Assembly: GCA_958453575.1 (NCBI GenBank)
Contig: CAUDYH010000022.1
Coordinates: 1-10,413 of the forward strand
Origin: an uncultured Collinsella sp.
GTDB lineage: Bacteria; Actinomycetota; Coriobacteriia; Coriobacteriales; Coriobacteriaceae
Reading direction: 5' to 3'
DNA: 10,413 nucleotides
Under the pieces are notes generated by a model, which was given only the letters and a program-made list of their open reading frames with translations, was not told where the DNA came from and made no database searches. The translations under genes were made by a program, and so were the position numbers. Positions within the stretch are counted from its first letter, which is position 1, and each line of letters begins with the position of its first letter. Positions 1 to 6,334 of the stretch are shown here, one piece after another.

Positions 1-2
1 TT

Positions 3-116
3 GAGTTACCCTTTGCATGAGGCCGGGACTTATCGTCCCGCCCGCAGTTTCGCAGGCCGCAGGCCGAGAATGTTTGAGGACGGGATGATAAGTCCCGGCC
101 TCCCGGGAGAGTTACC
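3..116. repeat. Paired inverted-repeat (REP/MITE-like) element with flanking direct repeat
   Basis: Two 22-nt arms, 19-40 and 81-102, are reverse complements except for one position that would be a G-U pair in RNA. They enclose a 40-nt spacer. Each arm is also a small palindrome by itself: 24-29 pairs with 35-40 around TTATC, and 81-85 pairs with 93-97. This is the layout of two inverted REP units. The 8-mer GAGTTACC occurs at 3-10 and again at 109-116, just outside the arms, like a target-site duplication. The TGA at 2-4 could be the stop codon of an upstream gene, perhaps nrdD, but that gene lies outside the window. There is no coding capacity, so any mobilisation would depend on an enzyme supplied elsewhere. 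In a transcript reading through, the arms would form a long hairpin just before the nrdG ribosome binding site. The repeats are seen directly; the mobile origin is inferred. Confidence 0.6.
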
Positions 117-117
117 T

Positions 118-699
118 ATGAACTACGCGAACATTAAGTATTTCGACATTGCTGATGGGGAAGGCGTTCGTACTTCTCTGTTTGTGAGTGGGTGCCGTCG
201 TGGGTGCAAGAATTGCTTTAACTCTGTTGCGTGGGACTTTGCTGCGGGCGAGCCCTTTGATCGTGCCGTCGAGGACAAGATTATCGAGAGCCTCGATCAT
301 CCCTTTATTGACGGCCTGACGATTCTGGGCGGAGAGCCCATGGAGCCCGAGAACCAGGCGGGGCTCGTTGAGTTTGTCGAGCGTGTTCGTGCCGCTTATC
401 CTGCGGGGTCAGGAAAGACCATTTGGTGTTTTACCGGCGACGTGCTCGAGGAGCTTATGCCGGGTGGTCGTCACCATACTGAGGTGACGGACCGTATCCT
501 TGCCTGCCTCGACATGTTGGTGGATGGCCCGTTTGTTCAGGATCTTTATGATATCTCGTTGCGCTTTAGGGGCTCGAGCAACCAGCGTGTGATCGATATG
601 AACGCTACGCGCGACCGCGCTGTGCGTGAGGGCGTTGCGCTTTGCGACGCTGTGGAGCTTTGGCGGGACGATCCAGTCTATTCGACCCATACTATGTAG
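118..699 (+). CDS. nrdG: Anaerobic ribonucleoside-triphosphate reductase activating protein (radical SAM)
   Basis: This 193-residue protein is the activase that uses a [4Fe-4S] cluster and S-adenosylmethionine to install the glycyl radical on the anaerobic class III ribonucleotide reductase NrdD in the cytosol. The radical-SAM cysteines are C26, C30 and C33 (CRRGCKNC, the CX3CX2C pattern). A GGEP SAM-binding motif lies at 71-74, and the FRGSSNQR segment typical of NrdG at about 150-157. The length is slightly above the usual 150-180. I start at ATG 118 because GGGAGA (105-110) is correctly spaced upstream and family similarity begins at MNYANIKYFDI. The frame stays open back to a TTG at base 1, but that stretch is the inverted-repeat element. 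nrdD would be expected immediately upstream, outside the window. The gene implies an anaerobic lifestyle. Confidence 0.93.
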   Translation: MNYANIKYFDIADGEGVRTSLFVSGCRRGCKNCFNSVAWDFAAGEPFDRAVEDKIIESLDHPFIDGLTILGGEPMEPENQAGLVEFVERVRAAYPAGSGKTIWCFTGDVLEELMPGGRHHTEVTDRILACLDMLVDGPFVQDLYDISLRFRGSSNQRVIDMNATRDRAVREGVALCDAVELWRDDPVYSTHTM

Positions 700-700
700 C

Positions 701-738
701 TTGTGGTCGATGCCGGAGGGCGTGGTACCATAGCGCGA
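701..738 (+). promoter_or_regulatory. Possible extended -10 promoter for folE
   Basis: The 66-nt gap after nrdG contains TACCAT at 726-731, preceded by TGG, which makes an extended -10 element. A TTGTGG at 701-706 could serve as a -35, but the 19-nt spacing is long. Transcription would begin near 738 and give a short leader of about 28 nt, too short for a riboswitch. This is a motif match by eye only. Confidence 0.35.
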
Positions 739-765
739 ACGTGAAATCGGAAAAGTGAGGCCCAG

Positions 766-1323
766 ATGGTCGATCAGGAAAAAGTCGAGGCCGCCATTAA
801 GCTGTTGCTTGAGGGCATAGGCGAGGACCCAACTCGTGAGGGCCTGCTGGAGACCCCGGCGCGCGTTGCCCGTATGTATGGTGAGATCGCCGGCGGCATG
901 GACCAGAGTGCCGAGGAGCACCTGTCCAAAACCTTTGCCGTCGCTTCGAACGATTTGGTTATCGAGCGCGACATTACGTTCTACTCGCTGTGCGAACATC
1001 ATCTGCTGCCGTTTTATGGCAAGGCCGCCATTGGTTATATCCCTAACGGTCGGGTGGCTGGGCTTTCCAAGCTCGCCCGCACGGTTGAGGTTTATGCCCG
1101 CCGTCTTCAGCTGCAGGAGCAACTGTGCACACAGGTTGCCGATGCCCTCATGGATTATCTCGCTCCCCAGGGAGCGATTGTGTTGATGGAGGCCGAGCAT
1201 ATGTGCATGACGATGCGTGGCGTGCAAAAGCCCGGCACCAAGACCGTGACGCTTGCTCGCCGCGGCGTCTTTGAGACCGATCCCGCGCTCGAGGAGCGTT
1301 TCTTTAGGATGCTGGGCCGCTAA
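766..1323 (+). CDS. folE: GTP cyclohydrolase I
   Basis: FolE converts GTP to 7,8-dihydroneopterin triphosphate and formate, the first step of folate (and some queuosine-type) synthesis. The 185-residue protein carries the full active site. C76 and H79 (in CEHH) and C147 are the zinc ligands; their spacing of 3 and 71 residues equals that of C110, H113 and C181 in E. coli FolE. H78 and H145 correspond to catalytic H112 and H179. The N-terminal [20 protein letters not shown] helix motif (residues 19-38) is also typical. It is therefore the zinc-dependent type IA enzyme and looks intact. GTGAGG at 755-760 is the ribosome binding site. The HD-domain gene starts 2 nt after the stop codon, so the two are co-transcribed and probably translationally coupled. 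Confidence 0.97.
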   Translation: MVDQEKVEAAIKLLLEGIGEDPTREGLLETPARVARMYGEIAGGMDQSAEEHLSKTFAVASNDLVIERDITFYSLCEHHLLPFYGKAAIGYIPNGRVAGLSKLARTVEVYARRLQLQEQLCTQVADALMDYLAPQGAIVLMEAEHMCMTMRGVQKPGTKTVTLARRGVFETDPALEERFFRMLGR

Positions 1324-1325
1324 CC

Positions 1326-1907
1326 ATGAGAGTCGTCAACGACTTTACATCGAAGACCGATGAGGGGACGTCGCGTCGCGGCTTTATGGCTTCGGGCCTG
1401 GCCCCCTTTGGTGCCATGCCTCGCATTGATTACATTTGTGCCAACGGGCTGTTCCGGCGGCACCTGGGCAACATCGTACAGTTGGAATCGGGGCGCATCT
1501 TCTGCCGCCACGGTATTGACCATCTGCTCGATGTCGCTCGCATTATGTGGATCAAGAATCTCGAGGAGCAGCTCGAATTTGACCGCGAGGTCATCTACGC
1601 CACGGCACTTCTTCACGATATCGGCAAAGATGAACAGTATGAATCGGGTATATCCCATGATGTTGCAAGCGAACGCGTCGCTGATGCGATTCTCGGCGGC
1701 ATGCCCGATGATGTGGCGTTTGAGCCGGCCGATGCCGCAGCCATTAAGACGGCCATTCTGGGCCATCGAAAGCTGCGCGTGAACAGCCAACCGCTTGAGC
1801 GTCTGCTCTATGCGGCCGACAAAGCGTCGCGCGCCTGCTTTGCATGCCCCGCGCGCAATGCTTGCAACTGGAGCGATGATAAAAAGAACCTGTCGATTCG
1901 CGTGTAG
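1326..1907 (+). CDS. HD-domain phosphohydrolase in the folate cluster
   Basis: This 193-residue protein belongs to the HD metal-dependent phosphohydrolase superfamily. The metal ligands visible are H62, H97-D98 (in LLHDIGK) and D165 (in AADKASR). H111 may be a further ligand. The C-terminus has C171, C174 and C180 (CFACPARNAC) followed by NWSDDKKN, possibly a small metal-binding knob. The substrate is unknown. Because it sits between folE and folB, with 2 nt to folE, I infer a role in pterin synthesis, possibly removal of phosphate from dihydroneopterin triphosphate or its monophosphate. The start is uncertain. ATG 1326 has only a weak ribosome binding site but could rely on coupling with folE. 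M31 (ATG 1416, MPRIDYICAN) is where the protein starts to look conserved. Residues 1-30 are poor in recognisable structure. Confidence 0.85.
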   Translation: MRVVNDFTSKTDEGTSRRGFMASGLAPFGAMPRIDYICANGLFRRHLGNIVQLESGRIFCRHGIDHLLDVARIMWIKNLEEQLEFDREVIYATALLHDIGKDEQYESGISHDVASERVADAILGGMPDDVAFEPADAAAIKTAILGHRKLRVNSQPLERLLYAADKASRACFACPARNACNWSDDKKNLSIRV

Positions 1908-1950
1908 TTAGTTTGCGCGGTCGGGGTTCTAAACGAAGGAGACGATCGCG

Positions 1951-2436
1951 ATGAGTAACAAGAAACTGCCCGAGAATGCAACCAAGACTGAAGGCGCCGA
2001 GCTCGCCCGCCGTGGAAGGGGCGAAATATCCACCGCAACGGCGGTGCCCCATGTGAGCTATGACGATTTGCGCCATGCCGATCGTATTGTCATTGACGGC
2101 CTTGAGGTTTTTGCCAACCATGGCGTGTATCCCGAGGAGAACGCGCTGGGTCAGAAGTTCATCGTTTCTCTGGTGCTCTATGCCGACCTGCGCGCGGCGG
2201 GGGAGCACGATAACCTGGATGCCTCGATTGACTACGGCTCGGTGTGCCACGATGTTGATGGCTATCTGCGCGAGCACACGTTTAAACTCATCGAGGCGGC
2301 AGCCGAGGGTGTGGCCCAGATGCTGCTGCGTCGTTACCCCCTGCTGCTTGGTGTGCGCATAAAGCTCGATAAGCCGTGGGCTCCTGTTGGCCTGCCCCTG
2401 GCAAGCTGCGGTGTCGAGATCGAGCGCGTGCGGTAA
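1951..2436 (+). CDS. folB: Dihydroneopterin aldolase with N-terminal extension
   Basis: FolB cleaves 7,8-dihydroneopterin to 6-hydroxymethyl-7,8-dihydropterin and glycolaldehyde. The FolB domain covers about residues 44-161 of 161. By alignment from memory with S. aureus FolB, the key residues are all present: E63 (in YPEENALGQ, matching E22), Y95 (in DYGSV, Y54), E115 (in LIEAAAE, E74) and K141 (in LDKPWAPVG, K100). The enzyme family is usually about 120 residues, so the first 40-45 are extra. They are low in hydrophobic residues and match nothing I recognise. The start is well supported, since AAGGAG at 1936-1941 lies 9 nt before ATG 1951. I find no alternative start with a ribosome binding site near the domain. 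It follows the HD gene by 43 nt. folP and folK, frequent neighbours of folB, are absent here. Confidence 0.93.
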   Translation: MSNKKLPENATKTEGAELARRGRGEISTATAVPHVSYDDLRHADRIVIDGLEVFANHGVYPEENALGQKFIVSLVLYADLRAAGEHDNLDASIDYGSVCHDVDGYLREHTFKLIEAAAEGVAQMLLRRYPLLLGVRIKLDKPWAPVGLPLASCGVEIERVR

Positions 2437-2442
2437 CCGGTT

Positions 2443-3219
2443 CTAATACGTCTCTATGGGTGGCTGCTTGAGCCGCTGCGACAGAGCTCTATTGTTGGGA
2501 CAGTACGTGTCGAGCAGGGCGTGAAAACGCTGATTGTGGCTTGGCTCGAGCAAGTGGACGAACTCGTGGGCGACAACCATGTCGAGGCATTCGACGGGGT
2601 AGGCGGCGAGCTCGCGCGCGATGCGAATGGCGCCGGATTTGGGCGTGCATGAGCCCCAACGCGTTTTCATGCTGCGCACGGAGACGCGGGCCACGGTGAC
2701 GCCCATTGCGACTTCGTACGCGTGCACGATGTCGCGCAGCGCCGATGTGACCTCGGACGCGTAGAGCTGGTCGATGTGGGCTTGGAGCTCATCGGACGTT
2801 AGGACGTCGAGGATTGCGTGCCGCTTGGCCTGCGGGCCTTCGTCCGATTCATCGGTACCCATAAAACTTGCGAAGGTGGCCTGTTTGGGTCGCGGTGCGG
2901 GGGATGCAAAGTTGTGATCGAGTGCATCCTGTACCGTGATGGGCTTGCCCCAAAGTGCAATGATGGACGAGGGGCTGAGCGGCTCTCGTGCCGTCGCCTG
3001 ACGCTGCTCGCGCTGGGCAAGTCGGCTGATAATCCAGGCGCTGTTGCGCTTCACAAACGCTTCGATACGCTCGCGGCTGGCGCCGATCGGTGCGCTGGCG
3101 TGGACCTCGCCGCTCGATGTGACGCGTAGGTTGAAGTTCTTGACGCGCTTTTTGGTAACGACGACGGGGATGGTCGTCCCATCCGGTCGGGATGCGGAAA
3201 TCGTAAACTGCTGCGTCAA
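2443..3219 (-). CDS. YgjP/DUF45 family M48-like metallopeptidase
   Basis: This is a 258-residue soluble protein of the YgjP-like (WLM/M48-related) zinc metallohydrolase family, whose substrates are not established. The signatures are the TRWGSC motif (C191), typical of this family, and HEFVH at 218-222 with H228 and H233 in the following LEPSHNQRFH, giving the HExxH zinc site. No signal peptide or membrane segment is visible. I start at TTG 3219: GAAGGA lies 6 nt upstream on this strand, and family similarity begins right after it. An in-frame ATG at 3252 lies within a strong hairpin and lacks a ribosome binding site. The gene is downstream of the dipeptidase on the same strand and ends 6 nt from the folB stop codon, tail to tail, with no terminator between. 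Confidence 0.9.
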   Translation of the reverse strand: MTQQFTISASRPDGTTIPVVVTKKRVKNFNLRVTSSGEVHASAPIGASRERIEAFVKRNSAWIISRLAQREQRQATAREPLSPSSIIALWGKPITVQDALDHNFASPAPRPKQATFASFMGTDESDEGPQAKRHAILDVLTSDELQAHIDQLYASEVTSALRDIVHAYEVAMGVTVARVSVRSMKTRWGSCTPKSGAIRIARELAAYPVECLDMVVAHEFVHLLEPSHNQRFHALLDTYCPNNRALSQRLKQPPIETY

Positions 3220-3241
3220 AAGCGGTCCTTCAGATCGGGGA

Positions 3242-3277
3242 CGGGCCGGCATGTCGACCGTTCGGCATGCCGGCCCG
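3242..3277 (-). terminator. Strong hairpin between dipeptidase and metallopeptidase genes
   Basis: Bases 3242-3253 and 3266-3277 form a perfect 12-bp GC-rich stem. It continues through a T-G wobble and three more pairs to a 4-nt CCGT loop, giving 16 pairs in all. It begins about 17 nt after the dipeptidase stop codon on the minus strand. No run of T follows at once; TTTT appears only at 3220-3217, next to the TTG start. It could be a partial terminator, a 3'-end stabiliser or a barrier that lowers expression of the second gene. Confidence 0.6.
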
Positions 3278-3293
3278 CTCAAGGGATGTGAAA

Positions 3294-4307
3294 TTAATAA
3301 CGCTCGAAGAAGGCAAGCGCGTTGTCGCTGCAGAGCTTTTGCATCACGGTCTTGCCAAAATGCTTGGAGAGCATGTTCTGGAACTCGGGCATCTTGCTGG
3401 CATCGGAGAGGAAAGCGGGCACAGTGGCACCGTCCCAGTCGCCGCCGAGCGCGATGACGTCCTCGCCGCCCAGGTCGAGCCAGTGCTCGATATGCGCCGC
3501 CAGCTGGTCGAAGGTGACGTCTGCGGCGGTCTTGTCGGTTGCGTCGTTGGAAAGGAACTCGCTGCAGTAGTTGAGGCCGACGATGCCACCCATGTCGCGA
3601 ATGGCGCGGAACTGGTCGTCGGTAAGGTTGCGTTTGGCGCCGCAAACCGCACGGGAGTTGGAGTGGCTGGCGACGAAGGGACGCGTGGCGCGGGCGGCGA
3701 CCTCGTCAAAGCACTCATCGTTGAGGTGGGAGACGTCGAGCACCATGCCGGCGTGCTCCATCTGCGTAAGCGCCTCGATGCCGGCGGCGGTGAGGCCGGC
3801 GTGGGTGTCGTGGCCGCTCGCGAGCGGTCCCTGCGCGTTCCAGCTGAGTGACGACATAAGCACGCCCAGGCTCTTGAGCACCTCGATCAGCGCGGGGTCC
3901 TCGGCAAAGAACGTGGCGTTTTCGATGGTGTGGATGCAGGCGACCTTGCCGTCCTTGAGCGCGGGGCGAATGTCTGCGGCGCTGCGCACGTTGACCATAC
4001 GGTCGTGGTTGAGCATCGCCTGGCCGCTCATGTGCGCCATGATTTGCGCCTGGAAGCGCGCGGCGTGGGCGGTGGGAATCTCGTCGGGGACAAACGTGGC
4101 GAAGCACTGTGCCCACGGCGTGTTGCCGATCTTTGCGAGCGAGATGGCGCAGGCGTTGCCCTCGATGAGGTCGAAATCTTGCGGATGCGTTTCGTCGCCG
4201 GGGAAATAACCGTCGGTGCCGGCGGTAAAGCGCAGGTCGAGATCGAGTGTGGCCCAGCCGATGCGGTCGGCGGTGTCGCAGTGTAGGTCAAATACGGGAT
4301 ATGCCAT
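3294..4307 (-). CDS. Membrane dipeptidase (M19 family zinc dipeptidase)
   Basis: This 337-residue enzyme belongs to peptidase family M19 (renal dipeptidase type), which hydrolyses a broad range of dipeptides, including some with D-residues. The binuclear zinc site is complete by analogy with human renal dipeptidase: H9 and D11 (in DLHCDT, matching H20 and D22), E129 (bridging, E125), H194 (in DVSHL, H198), H215 (in ASHSNSR, H219) and D290 (in GGDWDG, D288). There is no signal peptide, so the enzyme is cytoplasmic; it probably serves peptide or amino-acid use. ATG 4307 follows an excellent GGAGGA (complement of 4311-4316). The frame is open much further upstream, to about 5477, but that part lies antisense to two real genes. 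A hairpin and then the YgjP-like gene follow downstream. Confidence 0.93.
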   Translation of the reverse strand: MAYPVFDLHCDTADRIGWATLDLDLRFTAGTDGYFPGDETHPQDFDLIEGNACAISLAKIGNTPWAQCFATFVPDEIPTAHAARFQAQIMAHMSGQAMLNHDRMVNVRSAADIRPALKDGKVACIHTIENATFFAEDPALIEVLKSLGVLMSSLSWNAQGPLASGHDTHAGLTAAGIEALTQMEHAGMVLDVSHLNDECFDEVAARATRPFVASHSNSRAVCGAKRNLTDDQFRAIRDMGGIVGLNYCSEFLSNDATDKTAADVTFDQLAAHIEHWLDLGGEDVIALGGDWDGATVPAFLSDASKMPEFQNMLSKHFGKTVMQKLCSDNALAFFERY

Positions 4308-4427
4308 GGTTCCTCCGGTTGCAGCGTTTCTTTGCAAACTGTCTTTGAATTGTATGACTAGGGTATAGTTAGCGCCATATGTACACGGCGGCCCGCGTTG
4401 TGCGCCGCCCTTATCACGGAGGTTACC
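4308..4427. promoter_or_regulatory. Divergent promoter region, dipeptidase and slyD-like gene
   Basis: This 120-nt gap separates two divergent genes and must hold both promoters. On the plus strand TATAGT (4364-4369) is a good -10, but I see no convincing -35 at 16-18 nt. On the minus strand TACAAT (complement of 4349-4354) is a good -10, again with a poor -35. The two -10 boxes are only 9 nt apart, so the polymerases would exclude each other. The slyD-like leader has a 6-bp GC hairpin (4387-4392 with 4404-4409) just before the GGAGG at 4418-4422. Confidence 0.4.
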
Positions 4428-4856
4428 ATGTCCAACCAGGGCAAGAAGGTCAAGACCCATTATCGCGGCACGCTCGACGACGGCACGCAGTTCGATAGCT
4501 CCTACGATCGCGGCGAGCCGCTGGAGTTCACCTGCGGCGCCGGCCAGATGATCAAGGGCTTCGACGCCGCTGTTGTCGACATGCAGGTGGGCGAGAAGAA
4601 GACCGTGCACATTCCTGCTGCCGATGCCTACGGCGAGCACAATCCCGAGATGGTTCTGACCTTCCCGGCCGAGCAGGTTCCCAACATCGAGCAGATCGAG
4701 AAGGGCATGAAGCTCTTCCTGTCCACGCCGAGCGGCATGCCCGTTCCCGCCGTCGTCATTGACGTGACGCCCGAGGCTGTGACGCTCGACGCCAACCACG
4801 AGTTGGCCGGCAAGGACCTCAACTTTGATATCGAGCTCGTTGAGGTCGAGGGTTAG
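4428..4856 (+). CDS. slyD: SlyD-like FKBP-type peptidyl-prolyl cis-trans isomerase
   Basis: This 142-residue cytosolic foldase and chaperone has the SlyD split architecture: an FKBP half (about 5-68) with KTHYRGTLDDGTQFDSS and GAGQMIKGFDAA, an inserted chaperone flap domain (about 69-122, from YGEHNPEM to AVTLD), and a return strand with NHELAGKDLNFDIELV at 123-138. Active-site positions such as Y12, F22 and D23 are present. E. coli SlyD adds a His/Cys-rich nickel-binding tail and delivers nickel to hydrogenase maturation; this protein ends at VEVEG and lacks that tail. GGAGG at 4418-4422 sets the start at ATG 4428. The next gene, UreE-like, starts 3 nt after the stop codon, which supports a shared role in metal handling. 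Confidence 0.93.
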   Translation: MSNQGKKVKTHYRGTLDDGTQFDSSYDRGEPLEFTCGAGQMIKGFDAAVVDMQVGEKKTVHIPAADAYGEHNPEMVLTFPAEQVPNIEQIEKGMKLFLSTPSGMPVPAVVIDVTPEAVTLDANHELAGKDLNFDIELVEVEG

Positions 4857-4859
4857 AGT

Positions 4860-5438
4860 ATGTCTGAACGCCTGGTTTCGACGACATGCTTGGGAAATCT
4901 CAACGATCCGTCCTATGAACTCCTGCTTCGCCGGAAGTTGGGCGGCGTCTTTGAAGTTGACGAGCTGCTGCTCGATTGGGACCAGGCCGATGTATGCGCG
5001 TTTGTGGGCGTGACGGAGCTGGGGCGCACGATTGATGTTCGGCTGGATGCTACCGACGGCGGTCGTCTTGCCGATGGCGACGTGCTCGCCATTGACCGTT
5101 CGGGCATGGTGCCCGTGGCGGTTGTCGTGCGCCTGCGCAGCGCCGAGGTTTATTTGGTCGAAGTCGACCGCATGGATCCGATTGCGCTCGCGCATGCGTG
5201 CTGGGAGATCGGCAACATGCATGCGCCGCTCTTCCGGGGCGACTCGGACGAGCATACCGTGCGCATGTATACGCCGGTGCAGCCTGTTTTGGGCCGTATG
5301 CTCCGGGGTGTCGAGGGTGTTCGGCTCTCGGTGGTTACCCGCGAACTCGATGCGGACCGACGCTTTGCATCGAGCGCGGCGGATGTCGTCGTGAGCATGG
5401 CTCCCGACTTTACCATCGTAAAAAAGACGCGCGGCTAA
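4860..5438 (+). CDS. UreE-like protein (urease accessory/nickel chaperone family)
   Basis: This 192-residue protein resembles UreE, the nickel metallochaperone of urease. The N-terminal half (about 45-100) has the GRTIDVRLDATDGGRLADGDVL pattern of the UreE barrel domain (residues 55-76). The C-terminal half has DPIALAHACWEIGNMHAPL (106-124), close to the DPFMLAKACYHLGNRHVPL that I recall for Klebsiella UreE, followed by PVLGRMLRGV (142-151). In UreE the interface nickel ligand is a histidine just before VL in this segment; here the positions are Q141-P142, so that ligand appears lost. There is also no histidine-rich tail. H121 and H132 remain. No urease genes are in view. The start follows the slyD-like stop codon by 3 nt, with GAGGG at the end of slyD as ribosome binding site. 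The family call is from remembered sequence; the role is inferred. Confidence 0.72.
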   Translation: MSERLVSTTCLGNLNDPSYELLLRRKLGGVFEVDELLLDWDQADVCAFVGVTELGRTIDVRLDATDGGRLADGDVLAIDRSGMVPVAVVVRLRSAEVYLVEVDRMDPIALAHACWEIGNMHAPLFRGDSDEHTVRMYTPVQPVLGRMLRGVEGVRLSVVTRELDADRRFASSAADVVVSMAPDFTIVKKTRG

Positions 5439-5450
5439 GCGTGCGTATGC

Positions 5451-5493
5451 GCAAGACGGGCTTTGAGGGGCGACCAATCAAAGTCCGTCTTGC
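5451..5493 (+). terminator. Hairpin ending the slyD/ureE-like operon
   Basis: Bases 5451-5466 pair with 5478-5493 over 16 positions with a single G-U pair, leaving an 11-nt loop. It starts 12 nt after the UreE-like stop codon and stands before the ribosome binding site of the HAD gene. The following bases (TGTTGAT) are only weakly T-rich, so termination may be partial. Confidence 0.65.
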
Positions 5494-5521
5494 TGTTGAT
5501 AGGAGGCTTTGGGGGAAGCAT

Positions 5522-6319
5522 ATGGGTCTTGAGGGAATCAAGCTGATTGCATGCGATTTGGACGGCACGTTGCTGCATCCGGGGGAGCGCGAGCCGCGTT
5601 CCGAGGCCTTTGAGCTCATTGATGAGCTGCATCGTCGCGGTATCGTGTTTATGCCGGCGAGCGGCCGTCAATATGCGAGCTTGCGCTACCTGTTTGCCCC
5701 GGTGGCCGATGAACTCGCCTATGTATGCGAAAACGGAGCCCTGGTGATGAGCGAGGGGCGTGCCGTTGTCAAGCGTTCCATGGAGCGTAGCCTTGCTATG
5801 GATATCGCGAATGCCGTGGTTGCGTATCCCCATGCCGACGTGACCCTTTCGTGTGAGGGGCACCTCTACACCATGGGCGGCAACGATGCGTTTGTTGACC
5901 ACCTGCGTTATGAGGTCCACTGCGATGTGGCGGTAGTCGACCGTCCCGAAGACATCGACGAGGACGTCATTAAGATTGCCTTCCAGACGCCCGAGGCGGA
6001 GCAGCAGGCGGCGCTGGAGTATTTCGAGCGCCACTTTAGCGATCGAGTCGATGTCATGACATCGGGAACCGAATGGACGGACTTTATCGGTTTCGATTCG
6101 GGCAAGGGCTCCGCGCTTGCCGATTACGGTCGCGCTCTGGGGATTTCGCCCGATGAGATGATGGCGTTTGGCGACAATGAGAACGATCGTGACATGCTCA
6201 ACGTGGTGGGCCATCCCTATCTGATGGAGAGCTGCAACCCCAGCATGCGCGGCATCAACGACCGCGTCCGCTACGCGCGCACGGTCGAAGAAGAACTGCG
6301 TCGTCTACTTGCTGTGTAG
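5522..6319 (+). CDS. Cof-type HAD-superfamily hydrolase
   Basis: This 265-residue haloacid dehalogenase-type phosphatase belongs to the Cof/type IIB group, which typically dephosphorylates sugar phosphates, nucleotides or cofactors such as FMN or PLP; the substrate cannot be read from sequence. Motif I is DLDGTLL with D12 (nucleophile) and D14. Motif II is S48 in PASGRQ. Motif III is K195 in SGKGSAL. Motif IV is GDNENDRDM with D218 and D222. The region between motifs II and III (about 80-185) is the type IIB cap. ATG 5522 is preceded by GGGGGAAG and, further up, by AGGAGG at 5501-5506. The frame is open upstream across the UreE-like gene, but no family similarity lies there. The gene ends 15 nt from the convergent Fur-family gene, with no clear terminator. 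Confidence 0.92.
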   Translation: MGLEGIKLIACDLDGTLLHPGEREPRSEAFELIDELHRRGIVFMPASGRQYASLRYLFAPVADELAYVCENGALVMSEGRAVVKRSMERSLAMDIANAVVAYPHADVTLSCEGHLYTMGGNDAFVDHLRYEVHCDVAVVDRPEDIDEDVIKIAFQTPEAEQQAALEYFERHFSDRVDVMTSGTEWTDFIGFDSGKGSALADYGRALGISPDEMMAFGDNENDRDMLNVVGHPYLMESCNPSMRGINDRVRYARTVEEELRRLLAV

Positions 6320-6334
6320 GCATGTCCCAAACAT

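Noticed and set aside
1..117. TTG at base 1 as the nrdG start (39 extra codons)
   Set aside because: The extra codons lie in the inverted-repeat element, have no ribosome binding site in view, and are not like NrdG.
409..1227. Long minus-strand open frame (272 codons) opposite nrdG and folE
   Set aside because: It is the antisense shadow of two genes with complete motifs. It has no recognisable domain, and high GC favours such frames.
1362..1415. Tat-signal-like TSRRGFMASGLAPFGA near the N-terminus of the HD protein
   Set aside because: The twin-arginine match is followed by only a short weakly hydrophobic stretch, and the protein is a cytosolic pterin-cluster enzyme. It is probably chance.
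3267..3851. Plus-strand open frame (194 codons) opposite the dipeptidase
   Set aside because: It is a shadow frame with low-complexity Val/Gly/Ala-rich translation and no family similarity.
4308..5477. Upstream extension of the dipeptidase frame to about 5477
   Set aside because: It lies antisense to the slyD-like and UreE-like genes. The dipeptidase has an excellent ribosome binding site and its zinc motif begins right after ATG 4307.
5435..6214. Minus-strand open frame (259 codons) opposite the HAD gene
   Set aside because: It has no ribosome binding site or domain, and the HAD motifs on the plus strand are complete.
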